Assembly (NCBI GenBank): GCA_905235905.1
Contig: CAJONO010000193.1
Location: forward strand, 1 to 33,602
Direction of reading: 5' to 3'
DNA from: an uncultured Prevotella sp.
Lineage (GTDB): Bacteria; Bacteroidota; Bacteroidia; Bacteroidales; Bacteroidaceae
DNA length: 33,602 nt
Shown here one piece after another: positions 1-6,787 of this stretch. The notes under the pieces are model-generated. The model made no database searches. It saw only the letters and a list, made by a program, of their open reading frames with translations, and had not been told where the DNA came from. The position numbers and the translations under genes are program-made. Numbering within the stretch: position 1 is the first letter of the stretch; the number at the start of each line of letters is the position of its first letter.

Positions 1-14
1 AGAAGCAGTCTGCC

Positions 15-98
15 GCCCTTTTAGGGCTTGGATGGGTTGTATTGCCGCTATCAGGGGTTTGCACCCCTGCCTGTGCTCTATCATGCCGTCGGCATGAT
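15..98. repeat. Three consecutive short hairpins, REP-like intergenic element
   Basis: Three hairpins follow each other within 84 bases: GCCC/GGGC (15-18 with 24-27), CAGGGGT/ACCCCTG (52-58 with 63-69, 4-base loop) and an 8-bp perfect stem ATCATGCC/GGCATGAT (80-87 with 91-98, 3-base loop). No open reading frame fits here. Rows of short GC-rich hairpins are a recurrent intergenic motif in Bacteroidales as I remember it, but copy number in this genome cannot be judged from the window. The element is cut by the window start, so its left border is unknown. It could also be the tail of an upstream gene's terminator. Confidence 0.5.
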
Positions 99-180
99 TG
101 GTGGTACGTTTGCGGTAATCATACAAAATAAAATTCTAAAAATCTGCTAACCCGAATCTTCTCAATTAGGCCGAAATAAT

Positions 181-212
181 TTTGGTGTTGTCAGGATTTC
201 TTTGTACCTTTG
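181..212 (+). promoter_or_regulatory. Bacteroidetes-type promoter for the GH127 gene
   Basis: TTTG at 181-184 and TACCTTTG at 205-212 are separated by exactly 20 bases, matching the Bacteroidetes primary sigma consensus (-33 TTTG, -7 TAnnTTTG). Transcription would begin near 219. An in-frame TTG at 210 lies inside the -7 box, so it cannot be the start codon, which leaves the ATG at 249. Confidence 0.7.
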
Positions 213-248
213 CGCACTGTGAAAAGGAATAATCTACAAAACAACAAC

Positions 249-3026
249 ATGGAAAGAATCATAAGACGTAGTTTGTGGGTAGCATCAATGGCGTTCGTCT
301 GCCTGACCGCCTTCGCCGAGGACAAGACCATTACAAGCGTTTCAGACTTGGCAGTGTCGGTGGCCGAGGGCAGCGCCCCCCAGCTGCCCTGGCAGGTATG
401 GGTGGAGTATGCCGACGGAAAGGGTGAGTACCGCCAAGTGAGATGGACCAATTCCTCGCCCGACGTGGAGGCAGAACAGGCCGATGCCACACGCCATCCT
501 GCCGGCTCGGCCTACGAGGTGCGCGGCTTTGTGGTGGGCGACAACAGCACCTCGAACGGCTATCCCGTCACGGCCCGCGTGAGCGTCGTCGCTGCCAGGG
601 GGGCGAAGGCCGCCAAGCCTGTGGCCCAGCCCCTGCCGCTCGGCAAGGTGACACTCGACGGTGCCAACCGGCTGACACACAACCGCGACCTTGACATCGA
701 CCAGCTGCTGAGCCTGTCGCCACAGCAGCAGCTTTACAACTATCACGACACCTACGGCCTGCCCACCGACGGCTACCCCGTGGCCGACGGCTGGGACTCG
801 CCCACCACAAAGCTTAAGGGCCACGGCACGGGCCATTACCTCTCGGCATTAGCCTTGGCTTACGCCAGCTGTCAGGACACACGGAAGAAAGCGTTGCTGA
901 AGGAGCGCATCGCGCTGATGGTCGACGAGATGCGCCGCTGCCAGGAACGCACGTTCGTATGGAGCGACTCGCTGGGCCGATACTTCGAGGCTCGCGACCT
1001 GGCCCCTGAACAGGAGCTGCGCGAGCTGAAAGGAACGTGGAAGGACTTCGACCGCTACAAGCAGGACTATAGGCACTATGGCTATGGCTACCTGAACGCC
1101 ATCCCCGCGCAGCACTGTGTGCTCATCGAGATGTATCGTGCCTACAACAACGAGGACTGGGTGTGGGCACCTTACTACACCGTCCACAAGCAGCTGGCCG
1201 GTCTCATTGACATTGCCAACCTGGTAGACGACAAGGCCATTGGCGAGAAGGCCCTGCTCATTGCCCGCGACATGGGGCTGTGGGTGTGGAACCGGCTGCA
1301 CTACCGCACCTACGTGAAGAAAGACGGATCGCAGGCCGAGCGCCGTGAGCGTCCTGGCAACCGCTATGAGATGTGGAACATGTATATTGCCGGCGAGGTG
1401 GGCGGCATGGCCGAGTCGCTGGCCCGCCTGTCGATGATGGTAGGCGACAAGGATCAGAGCGCCCGACTGTTGGAGGCTGCCCGCTGTTTCGACTCGCCCG
1501 CCTTCTTCGACCCGCTTGCACAGGGCATCGATGCCATACGCACCCGCCATGCCAACCAGCACATACCAATGATTACGGGCGCACTGAAATGCTATGAGGC
1601 CGGCGCCACACCTTATTATTATAATGTGGCACGAAACTTCTGGCATCTCATACAGGGGCGCTACCGCTATGCGATGGGCGGCGTGGGCAACGGCGAGATG
1701 TTCCGACTGCCCTACACGCAGATGCTCTCGATGGCCACCAACCCAGAACCCACGCTCAACGAGACCTGCTGTGCCTACAACCTGGCCAAGCTGACGAAGG
1801 ACCTGAACGCCTTCGACCCCGACAATGCCGCCTACATGGACTACTACGAGCGGCTGCTCTGCAACCAGTTGGTGGGTTCGCTCAATCCCCGCCACTATCA
1901 GGTGCTCTACCAGTATGCCGTCGGCCTCGACGCCTCGAAGCCCTGGGGCAACGAGACACCGCAGAGCACTTGCTGCGGCGGAACGGGAGCCGAGAACCAC
2001 GTGAAGTACCAGGAAGCGGCCTATTTCGCCAACGACAACACACTGTGGGTGTGCCTCTACCTGCCCACCACCGCCACATGGGATGCCCGGAAGACCGTTG
2101 TGCGCCAGCAATGCGAGTGGCCGGCCGAGAAGAGTACCATCAGCATCGTGAAGGGTGGCGGCAAGTTTGCCATGAAGCTCCGCGTGCCCTACTGGGCTAC
2201 CGAGGGCTTCGACGTGAAGCTCAACGGACGGTCGGTGGCCAAGAGCTATCAGCCATGCAGCTATGTGGAGATTCCTGTGCGCAAATGGTCGAAGAAGGAT
2301 ATTGTTGAGGTGACGATGCCCTTCGGCAGGCATTTAGACTTCATGCCCGACAAGATGGAGGTCGACCGCGAGCGTTCCTACACTCCGGCGTGGGCCGCTG
2401 CCATGATGCAGGGGCCGCTGGTCATGGCCGCCACCGATGTCAAGACCTGGGACGAGGCCACCGTTGCCTCGACCAGCGAGCTCGGTCGCTTCCACTTCGT
2501 GCCCGACTATGACGCCGACCGCCACGTGACCCACTATTTCCGCTTCCTCTCGCCAAACAAGGTGCCCGCCACCTGCGACACGCTGCTTCTGAAGCAGACC
2601 CTGCAGATGGCCGAGCGACGCATCGGCGAACAGCAGGCATGGCATGCGCTGGCAGTGAAGGTGCCCGAACATGCACCGTGGGCACCCTACGGCTTCGCCC
2701 GTATGCAGAAGCAGTATGAGCAGGCACGTGAGATACTGTCGGCCAGCGTTCCGGCCGTCGAGGCAGAGCAGCGACTGTCATTGCTGAATGCCGCCATGAC
2801 CTCGATGCGTCCGGGAAACCTGGCCGAGCTGGAAGACATGAACGAACTGAAGCAGCTCATGGACCAGGTGCGCAGCCTGCCCCAGACGGAGAATCGCACA
2901 CAGGTGCTTCGCCGTGCCGACCGCGTAGTACGCTACGTCACCGATGGCAGCGGCACTCTCGACATGATAGCCCGCTCGGTGGAAGAACTGAAGAAAATGC
3001 TGACAACTAATTACTTATGGAAATAA
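249..3026 (+). CDS. Secreted beta-L-arabinofuranosidase, GH127/GH146 (DUF1680) family
   Basis: This 925-residue protein should release terminal beta-L-arabinofuranose from plant glycans such as pectic side chains or extensin-type arabinosides, in the periplasm or outside the cell. An N-terminal signal peptide ends near AFA-ED. A Big_4-like beta domain (about residues 25-115) precedes the (alpha/alpha)6-barrel catalytic domain. The zinc/cysteine centre of the family is visible: Glu505-Thr-Cys507-Cys508 and Ser-Thr-Cys575-Cys576, with Glu483 in GNGEMF as candidate acid/base. This order and rough spacing match the Glu/Glu/Cys/Cys-Cys set I recall for Bifidobacterium HypBA1. The C-terminal 150 residues are helical. 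The ATG at 249 is chosen because it gives the signal peptide and lies downstream of the promoter. The last 10 bases overlap tsaE. GH127 and GH146 cannot be separated by eye. Confidence 0.85.
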   Translation: MERIIRRSLWVASMAFVCLTAFAEDKTITSVSDLAVSVAEGSAPQLPWQVWVEYADGKGEYRQVRWTNSSPDVEAEQADATRHPAGSAYEVRGFVVGDNSTSNGYPVTARVSVVAARGAKAAKPVAQPLPLGKVTLDGANRLTHNRDLDIDQLLSLSPQQQLYNYHDTYGLPTDGYPVADGWDSPTTKLKGHGTGHYLSALALAYASCQDTRKKALLKERIALMVDEMRRCQERTFVWSDSLGRYFEARDLAPEQELRELKGTWKDFDRYKQDYRHYGYGYLNAIPAQHCVLIEMYRAYNNEDWVWAPYYTVHKQLAGLIDIANLVDDKAIGEKALLIARDMGLWVWNRLHYRTYVKKDGSQAERRERPGNRYEMWNMYIAGEVGGMAESLARLSMMVGDKDQSARLLEAARCFDSPAFFDPLAQGIDAIRTRHANQHIPMITGALKCYEAGATPYYYNVARNFWHLIQGRYRYAMGGVGNGEMFRLPYTQMLSMATNPEPTLNETCCAYNLAKLTKDLNAFDPDNAAYMDYYERLLCNQLVGSLNPRHYQVLYQYAVGLDASKPWGNETPQSTCCGGTGAENHVKYQEAAYFANDNTLWVCLYLPTTATWDARKTVVRQQCEWPAEKSTISIVKGGGKFAMKLRVPYWATEGFDVKLNGRSVAKSYQPCSYVEIPVRKWSKKDIVEVTMPFGRHLDFMPDKMEVDRERSYTPAWAAAMMQGPLVMAATDVKTWDEATVASTSELGRFHFVPDYDADRHVTHYFRFLSPNKVPATCDTLLLKQTLQMAERRIGEQQAWHALAVKVPEHAPWAPYGFARMQKQYEQAREILSASVPAVEAEQRLSLLNAAMTSMRPGNLAELEDMNELKQLMDQVRSLPQTENRTQVLRRADRVVRYVTDGSGTLDMIARSVEELKKMLTTNYLWK

Positions 3027-3430
3027 AGATTCAAGACTTAGGGCACATTCGCGAGGCCGCCCGCGAGTTTGTGGCCCAGATAGGACAGCGCACAGTGTTT
3101 GCCTTCTATGGCAAGATGGGGGCAGGAAAGACCACCTTTGTCAAGGCCGTGTGCGAGGAGTTAGGAGTGCAGGATGTTGTCACCTCACCCACGTTTGCCA
3201 TTGTCAACGAGTATCGTTCGGAAACGACGGGCGAACTCGTCTATCACTTCGACTTCTACCGCATCAAGAAGTTAGAGGAGGTCTACGACATGGGCTACGA
3301 GGACTATTTCTACAGCGGCGCCCTCTGCTTTATCGAATGGCCCGAGCTGATAGAAGAACTGCTGCCCGACGATGCCGTGCGCGTAGCCATCGACGTGCAG
3401 GCCGACGGCAGCCGCATCGTAACCATGTAA
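3017..3430 (+). CDS. tsaE: tRNA threonylcarbamoyladenosine biosynthesis ATPase TsaE
   Basis: TsaE is the cytoplasmic ATPase that works with TsaD and TsaB to place threonylcarbamoyl on A37 of ANN-decoding tRNAs (t6A). The 137-residue length is normal for the family. The P-loop G-K-M-G-A-G-K-T-T lies at residues 32-40. The family signatures TSPTF (about 57-61), HFDFYR (about 76-81) and FIEWPE (about 108-113) are all present. The ATG lies inside the last codons of the GH127 gene (10-bp overlap in another frame), so translation is probably coupled. A housekeeping tRNA gene driven from a glycosidase promoter is unusual. A 183-bp repeat element begins 22 bases after the stop. Confidence 0.95.
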   Translation: MEIKIQDLGHIREAAREFVAQIGQRTVFAFYGKMGAGKTTFVKAVCEELGVQDVVTSPTFAIVNEYRSETTGELVYHFDFYRIKKLEEVYDMGYEDYFYSGALCFIEWPELIEELLPDDAVRVAIDVQADGSRIVTM

Positions 3431-3452
3431 CTGTAGCTCCCCACCCTTTCTC

Positions 3453-3635
3453 GTTTGCATAATCATGCGTTTTGCGGCCTTTCAGAAACATGTCTGAAAT
3501 TCATGCTGAATTACGACGCAATTAAACTTGAATTGTCGCGTAATTCAGCATGAATTGTACGATAATTTACGCCGAATTACAACACACTGTAAATCAACGG
3601 ATTAGCAAACCGGACAAAGTGAATATTTATTCATG
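3453..3635. repeat. 183-bp repeat element, copy 1 (large central hairpin)
   Basis: The element runs from gtttgcataatcat (3453-3466) to gtgaatatttattcatg (3619-3635). Its centre is a hairpin with 26-base arms (3498-3523 and 3531-3556), only three mismatched positions and a 7-base loop. A second copy of identical length lies in inverted orientation at 26628-26810. It fills the gap between the plus-strand tsaE and the minus-strand pectate lyase, where it could end transcription from both sides. No ORF is supported inside it. A miniature mobile element is the main alternative to a terminator-type repeat. Confidence 0.75.
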
Positions 3636-3668
3636 CGCAGCCATTCCCCTGCCCTCAAGGGGAAGGAT

Positions 3669-5354
3669 TCACTTCACTATTATTTTCTCCTTGTTCCTAA
3701 TATAGATACCCTTGGGAAGAGGGGGTGTCACCTTGCGCCCACCGACGGTGTAGTAGCAGCCGTCGGCAGCCGACGCGCTGTTGACATGGCCGATGGCTGC
3801 CGTCTCGACAGTACCTTCCTGCGTACCCCCTTCGTTCTGGGCCTCGATGATGCCGGCAACGAGCGAGTTCAGGTAGACCTCAAGATGGGTATAGCCATCG
3901 GCAGTGATGCCGTTGCCGTCGGTGGCATCGTTAGCGTCAAGGCCGTGGGCTTTCTCCCATTCGTCGGGCATGCCGTCGCCATCGCTGTCGGCAGGGGCCT
4001 CGGCAGTGACAAGCACGGGCCAGGCCGTCCAGTCGTCGGCGGCATCGGCAGGCTTGTTGTCGTCCTGGGAATTGACAAAGCCCTTGCCCAAGTTCTCGCC
4101 CGTATAGGTGGCGGTGCCGTCGCGGGTGTCACCGACCATGAGCTGGTCGAACGAGTCACGATGCAACGAGGCTCCGACATAGGCGAGCACACGCTCGTAG
4201 GCCGTCTCGGCCGTATGGGTGGTGGTGAGCACAAAGGGCATAGGCTCTGCCAGCTTGATGCTGTCGCGAGTGGCCTGTGTCCAGGTGCCGTCGCAGTCGG
4301 CTTCGTTTACCTGATTGACGATGCCAATGGTCCAGTTGTCCTTCGTCACGTCGGCATAGCGGCTGTTCACATTGCCCGCAACAAAGTATTTGCCCCAGAG
4401 ATGAAGGGCGGGGGCGTATGCAGGATATCGGCTGACATAGGCATTGGTACGGATGCCGATGCAGGCAATGCGCTTGCCCTTCGTACCGGAAGGCGAGCCA
4501 GGGCCGGGCTTGTAGTAGTTGTTCACAATGTTCACCGTCATTCCCTCGCCGCCGTAGCAGCCGTTTCCACCGAAATTATAGATGACGTTGTTGCGCATGT
4601 CCATGCGCTCGTCGAGCTGTGTGCCGGGGCGCGGCCCGAGCCGAGGTGTGCGGCTGGTGTGGTGGACGAGCAGGTTATGATGGAACGAGGCACCACTGCC
4701 GCCCCAGTTGCCGCCATAGCCGTGGGCACCCTTGCTGTGACCCGAATTGACCAGGCTCTGCGCCACGAGGCACCACTGCACAGTGGTGTTCTTGTTGCCC
4801 AATACGGAAAGACACTCGTCGATGCTCCACGACACCGAGCAGTGGTCAATGATGATGTCCTGCCTGTCGAAGCCGCCAAAAGCGTCCCAGCCATCGGCAC
4901 CGTCCTTCTGCACATATTTGTTGCCAAGACGGAAACGCACGAAGCGCACAATGACATTATTGCCCTTGATGGCGCAGGGATAGTCGGCCACGCAAATGCC
5001 GTCGCCGGGAGCCGTCTGGCCGGCAATGGTAGTGTTGGCCGAAATGTTAAGTGCCGACTCTAAATGGATGGTACCGCTGACGTCGAAGACGATGGTCTTG
5101 CTGCCGCTCTGGCTCAGAGCCCACCGCAGCGAGCCAGTGCCCTTGTCGTTGAGATTCTGCACGTGTAGCACCTTGCCGCCGCGACCTCCCGTCACATAGC
5201 GCCCGAAGCCCTCGGCACCGGGAAAGGCCGGCGTCTTCTCGCCTGCCAGCACGGGCACCGTGGCCAGCAGGCCCACCATGATGGCTGTCGTCAGCCTGTT
5301 CGCCAGACTCGCAGGTCGCTTGCAACCGCTTGTCATGTCACTTGTCATCCGCAT
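3669..5354 (-). CDS. Secreted pectate lyase, PL1-type, with calcium repeat and C-terminal sorting-like tail
   Basis: This 561-residue enzyme is predicted to cleave de-esterified homogalacturonan by beta-elimination outside the cell. It opens with a long basic n-region and a hydrophobic core (about residues 20-38), then AFPGAEGFG and TGGRGG, typical of the N-terminus of Bacteroidetes parallel beta-helix pectate lyases. IIDHCSVSW-SIDE (about 168-181) and HHNLL-HHTSRTPRLG (about 223-238) carry the expected acidic calcium-site and basic catalytic residues. DSDGDGMPDEWE (about 452-463) is a thrombospondin type 3/dockerin-like calcium motif. The last 30 residues are the short tail G-G-R-K-V ... G-I-Y-I-R-N-K-E-K-I-I-V-K shared with other secreted proteins here. 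The start follows an A9-GGAC leader. The gene lies 90 bp downstream of the small secreted protein. Confidence 0.82.
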   Translation of the reverse strand: MRMTSDMTSGCKRPASLANRLTTAIMVGLLATVPVLAGEKTPAFPGAEGFGRYVTGGRGGKVLHVQNLNDKGTGSLRWALSQSGSKTIVFDVSGTIHLESALNISANTTIAGQTAPGDGICVADYPCAIKGNNVIVRFVRFRLGNKYVQKDGADGWDAFGGFDRQDIIIDHCSVSWSIDECLSVLGNKNTTVQWCLVAQSLVNSGHSKGAHGYGGNWGGSGASFHHNLLVHHTSRTPRLGPRPGTQLDERMDMRNNVIYNFGGNGCYGGEGMTVNIVNNYYKPGPGSPSGTKGKRIACIGIRTNAYVSRYPAYAPALHLWGKYFVAGNVNSRYADVTKDNWTIGIVNQVNEADCDGTWTQATRDSIKLAEPMPFVLTTTHTAETAYERVLAYVGASLHRDSFDQLMVGDTRDGTATYTGENLGKGFVNSQDDNKPADAADDWTAWPVLVTAEAPADSDGDGMPDEWEKAHGLDANDATDGNGITADGYTHLEVYLNSLVAGIIEAQNEGGTQEGTVETAAIGHVNSASAADGCYYTVGGRKVTPPLPKGIYIRNKEKIIVK

Positions 5355-5364
5355 GTCCTTTTTT

Positions 5365-5410
5365 TTTGAAAAGAAAAGGACGAACGTCTGCCATAGAGCA
5401 GCGTTCGCCC
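5365..5410 (-). terminator. Intrinsic terminator after the small secreted protein gene
   Basis: On the minus strand a strong hairpin (5378-5410; arms around CGAACG..CTGC and GCAG..CGTTCG, loop near tatgg) is followed by a T-rich run TTTTCTTTTC. It lies between the gene ending at 5445 and the pectate lyase start at 5354. The T-rich run overlaps the A-rich leader of the pectate lyase. No good TAnnTTTG box was found between hairpin and lyase start, so the lyase may depend on read-through. Confidence 0.65.
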
Positions 5411-5444
5411 TGAAACAAAATAAACGTTGCTTATGAAGCCATTG

Positions 5445-6245
5445 TTATTTCACCATCACCTTCTTGCCGTTCTTGATGGCCAGGCCCTTGAAGCCTGCAG
5501 CCACCTTCTGTCCGGCAAGGTTGTAGACGGCTGCATCCTGGGCGGCAGCCTTCACGGTGCTGATGCCGTCAACACCGGCAGCGGTGAAGACGTAGCCACC
5601 GAAGCTCAGCTTAGAGCCAGTGCAGAACACATAGTAGGTCTCGTTGGCCACCACATTGAAGGTGACGGTGCCCGTCGTCTTTTCATCGAGGGTGAAATCC
5701 TCATTCAGCGTCACGTCGGTAGCCTCCTCGCCGTCGGCCTTGATGGTCAGCTCGCTAATGGGCAGGCAGGTACCGTCAGACTTCTTGGCCACATAGAAGT
5801 TCTTGCCACTGTTGATGATGATGAAAGCCGTAATCTGACCGTCGACGGAAGGGGTAATCATGTAGTAGGTTCCCGACTGGGGCAGATTGGCCGTTTCGGG
5901 CTTGTAGCCTGAGCCGGCGCTCTTGTCACCGTCGAGTTCGCCGTCCTTCGGGTTCTGGTTGCCAACGACATAGACCACGCGGGTTTTCGTCTCCATTTCG
6001 CCCGTGTCCTCGTTCTTCACTTCGACTTCCTGTCCGAACAGTTCGGCACAGTATGCCTTGGCCGACGACAGTTTCACGTCATAGTTCTTCGTAGTGCGGT
6101 CATTGCCAAGCACCAGCACGGTGCTCTCCGACTTCAGCTCGGCAGCATTTCCATAGGTGCCTCCGTTTTCGAAGACCACCTTCTCCTGTGCCTGAGCACC
6201 AACAGCCATCATTGCGACGGCGATAAGCGTAAAGATTTTTTTCAT
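5445..6245 (-). CDS. Small secreted beta-rich protein, unknown function, linked to pectate lyase
   Basis: This 266-residue protein has a clear signal peptide (MKKIFTLIAVAMMAVGAQA) and the shared C-terminal tail (Y-N-L-A-G-Q-K-V ... I-K-N-G-K-K-V-M-V-K). No catalytic motif is recognisable. The stretch around residues 200-235 (TGTVTFNV, ETYYVFCTGSKLSFGGYVF) resembles a beta-sandwich module that I recall attached to Bacteroidetes pectate lyases, there with phrases like K-T-Y-Y-V-F-x-T-G-S-K-L. That is from memory, not from a search. It lies directly upstream of the pectate lyase on the same strand. A carbohydrate-binding or accessory role in pectin degradation is an inference. Confidence 0.75.
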   Translation of the reverse strand: MKKIFTLIAVAMMAVGAQAQEKVVFENGGTYGNAAELKSESTVLVLGNDRTTKNYDVKLSSAKAYCAELFGQEVEVKNEDTGEMETKTRVVYVVGNQNPKDGELDGDKSAGSGYKPETANLPQSGTYYMITPSVDGQITAFIIINSGKNFYVAKKSDGTCLPISELTIKADGEEATDVTLNEDFTLDEKTTGTVTFNVVANETYYVFCTGSKLSFGGYVFTAAGVDGISTVKAAAQDAAVYNLAGQKVAAGFKGLAIKNGKKVMVK

Positions 6246-6298
6246 AAAAACTTGTTTTAGTTAAGAATTGAATTTGCTTGCTTGTTATTAAGCGCTTG

Positions 6299-6306
6299 CA
6301 AAGGTA
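6299..6306 (-). promoter_or_regulatory. Candidate -7 box for the small secreted protein gene
   Basis: The minus strand reads TACCTTTG here, about 53 bases upstream of the start codon at 6245, fitting TAnnTTTG. No convincing TTTG was found 19-21 bases further upstream, so the -33 element is weak. Confidence 0.5.
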
Positions 6307-6456
6307 CACAATAATAATTGTATTACGAACTTTTTTGTCTGAAAAAAACAAAAAAAATCGCAGTTTTCACCATCGTCTTCTTATCAGACCTTTGGCCTTA
6401 CTTGCGAAACCTGAATAAAATGATTATGCCGACAATGCCAATCAGTTTTATCGGTA

Positions 6457-6544
6457 ATGCCTAACTCCGGCAGAGTTAATGCCTAACTCCGGCAGAGTTG
6501 ATGCCTAACTCCGGCAGAGTTGATGCCTAACTGTTTGACAGTTG
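6457..6544. repeat. Four tandem 22-bp hairpin repeats
   Basis: Three almost identical units atgcctaactccggcagagtt(a/g) start at 6457, 6479 and 6501. A fourth, diverged unit starts at 6523. Each unit contains a 5-bp hairpin: AACTC/GAGTT in units 1-3 and AACTG/CAGTT in unit 4. The stem is therefore kept although the sequence changed on both sides. There are no spacers, so this is not a CRISPR array. Confidence 0.85.
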
Positions 6545-6711
6545 ACAGTAGCGTTGGCAATGCCTACCGGTGTACAAGCGACATCAAGGCCCTTTCTGGC
6601 AGATGCGACTTCATTGACTATGCCCTTGTCTAATGGGTACTTTGCAAAGTCTATGCAACAAACAGAAAAGAAAATGAGACAATAAGAAAAGCCAATCTGC
6701 ACAAACTATAT

Positions 6712-6719
6712 TATCTTTG
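6712..6719 (+). promoter_or_regulatory. Candidate -7 box for the first giant secreted protein
   Basis: TATCTTTG fits TAnnTTTG and lies 68 bases upstream of the ATG at 6788, leaving an AT-rich leader of roughly 60 bases. A clear -33 TTTG is not visible. Confidence 0.5.
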
Positions 6720-6787
6720 CAAAAATTATTCGAACAATCTGTTTATTTTATTTTTTCCTTTTATTATTAACCAAAAACATTAAATCT

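Larger units (their letters stand above)
6246..6787. other. 542-bp divergent intergenic region
   Basis: No gene is supported here; reading frames are short and lack family features. The region holds the minus-strand -7 box (6299-6306), an AT-rich tract of A and T runs near 6330-6360, four tandem 22-bp units (6457-6544), a 12-bp perfect palindrome ACTTTGCAAAGT (6639-6650), and the plus-strand -7 box at 6712-6719. Confidence 0.6.

Noticed and set aside
849..2333. 494-codon minus-strand open frame
   Set aside because: It lies wholly inside the GH127 gene, has no signal or domain features, and its length is explained by the GC-rich codon pattern of the real gene.
3645..3668. CCCCTTGAGGGCAGGGG hairpin after the pectate lyase stop (minus strand) as a terminator
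   Set aside because: The stem is short and no T run follows; the large hairpin of the 183-bp element is a better candidate.
3633..5063. 476-codon plus-strand open frame
   Set aside because: It mirrors the pectate lyase on the opposite strand; the lyase frame has the conserved motifs, this one is a repetitive Val/Gly/Ala shadow.
6457..6544. Possible CRISPR array
   Set aside because: The 22-bp units abut directly with no unique spacers, and no cas genes are present.
6505..6702. 65-codon minus-strand frame in the divergent intergenic region
   Set aside because: It runs into the tandem repeats, lacks a plausible leader and resembles no family; considered a possible gene remnant but not supportable.
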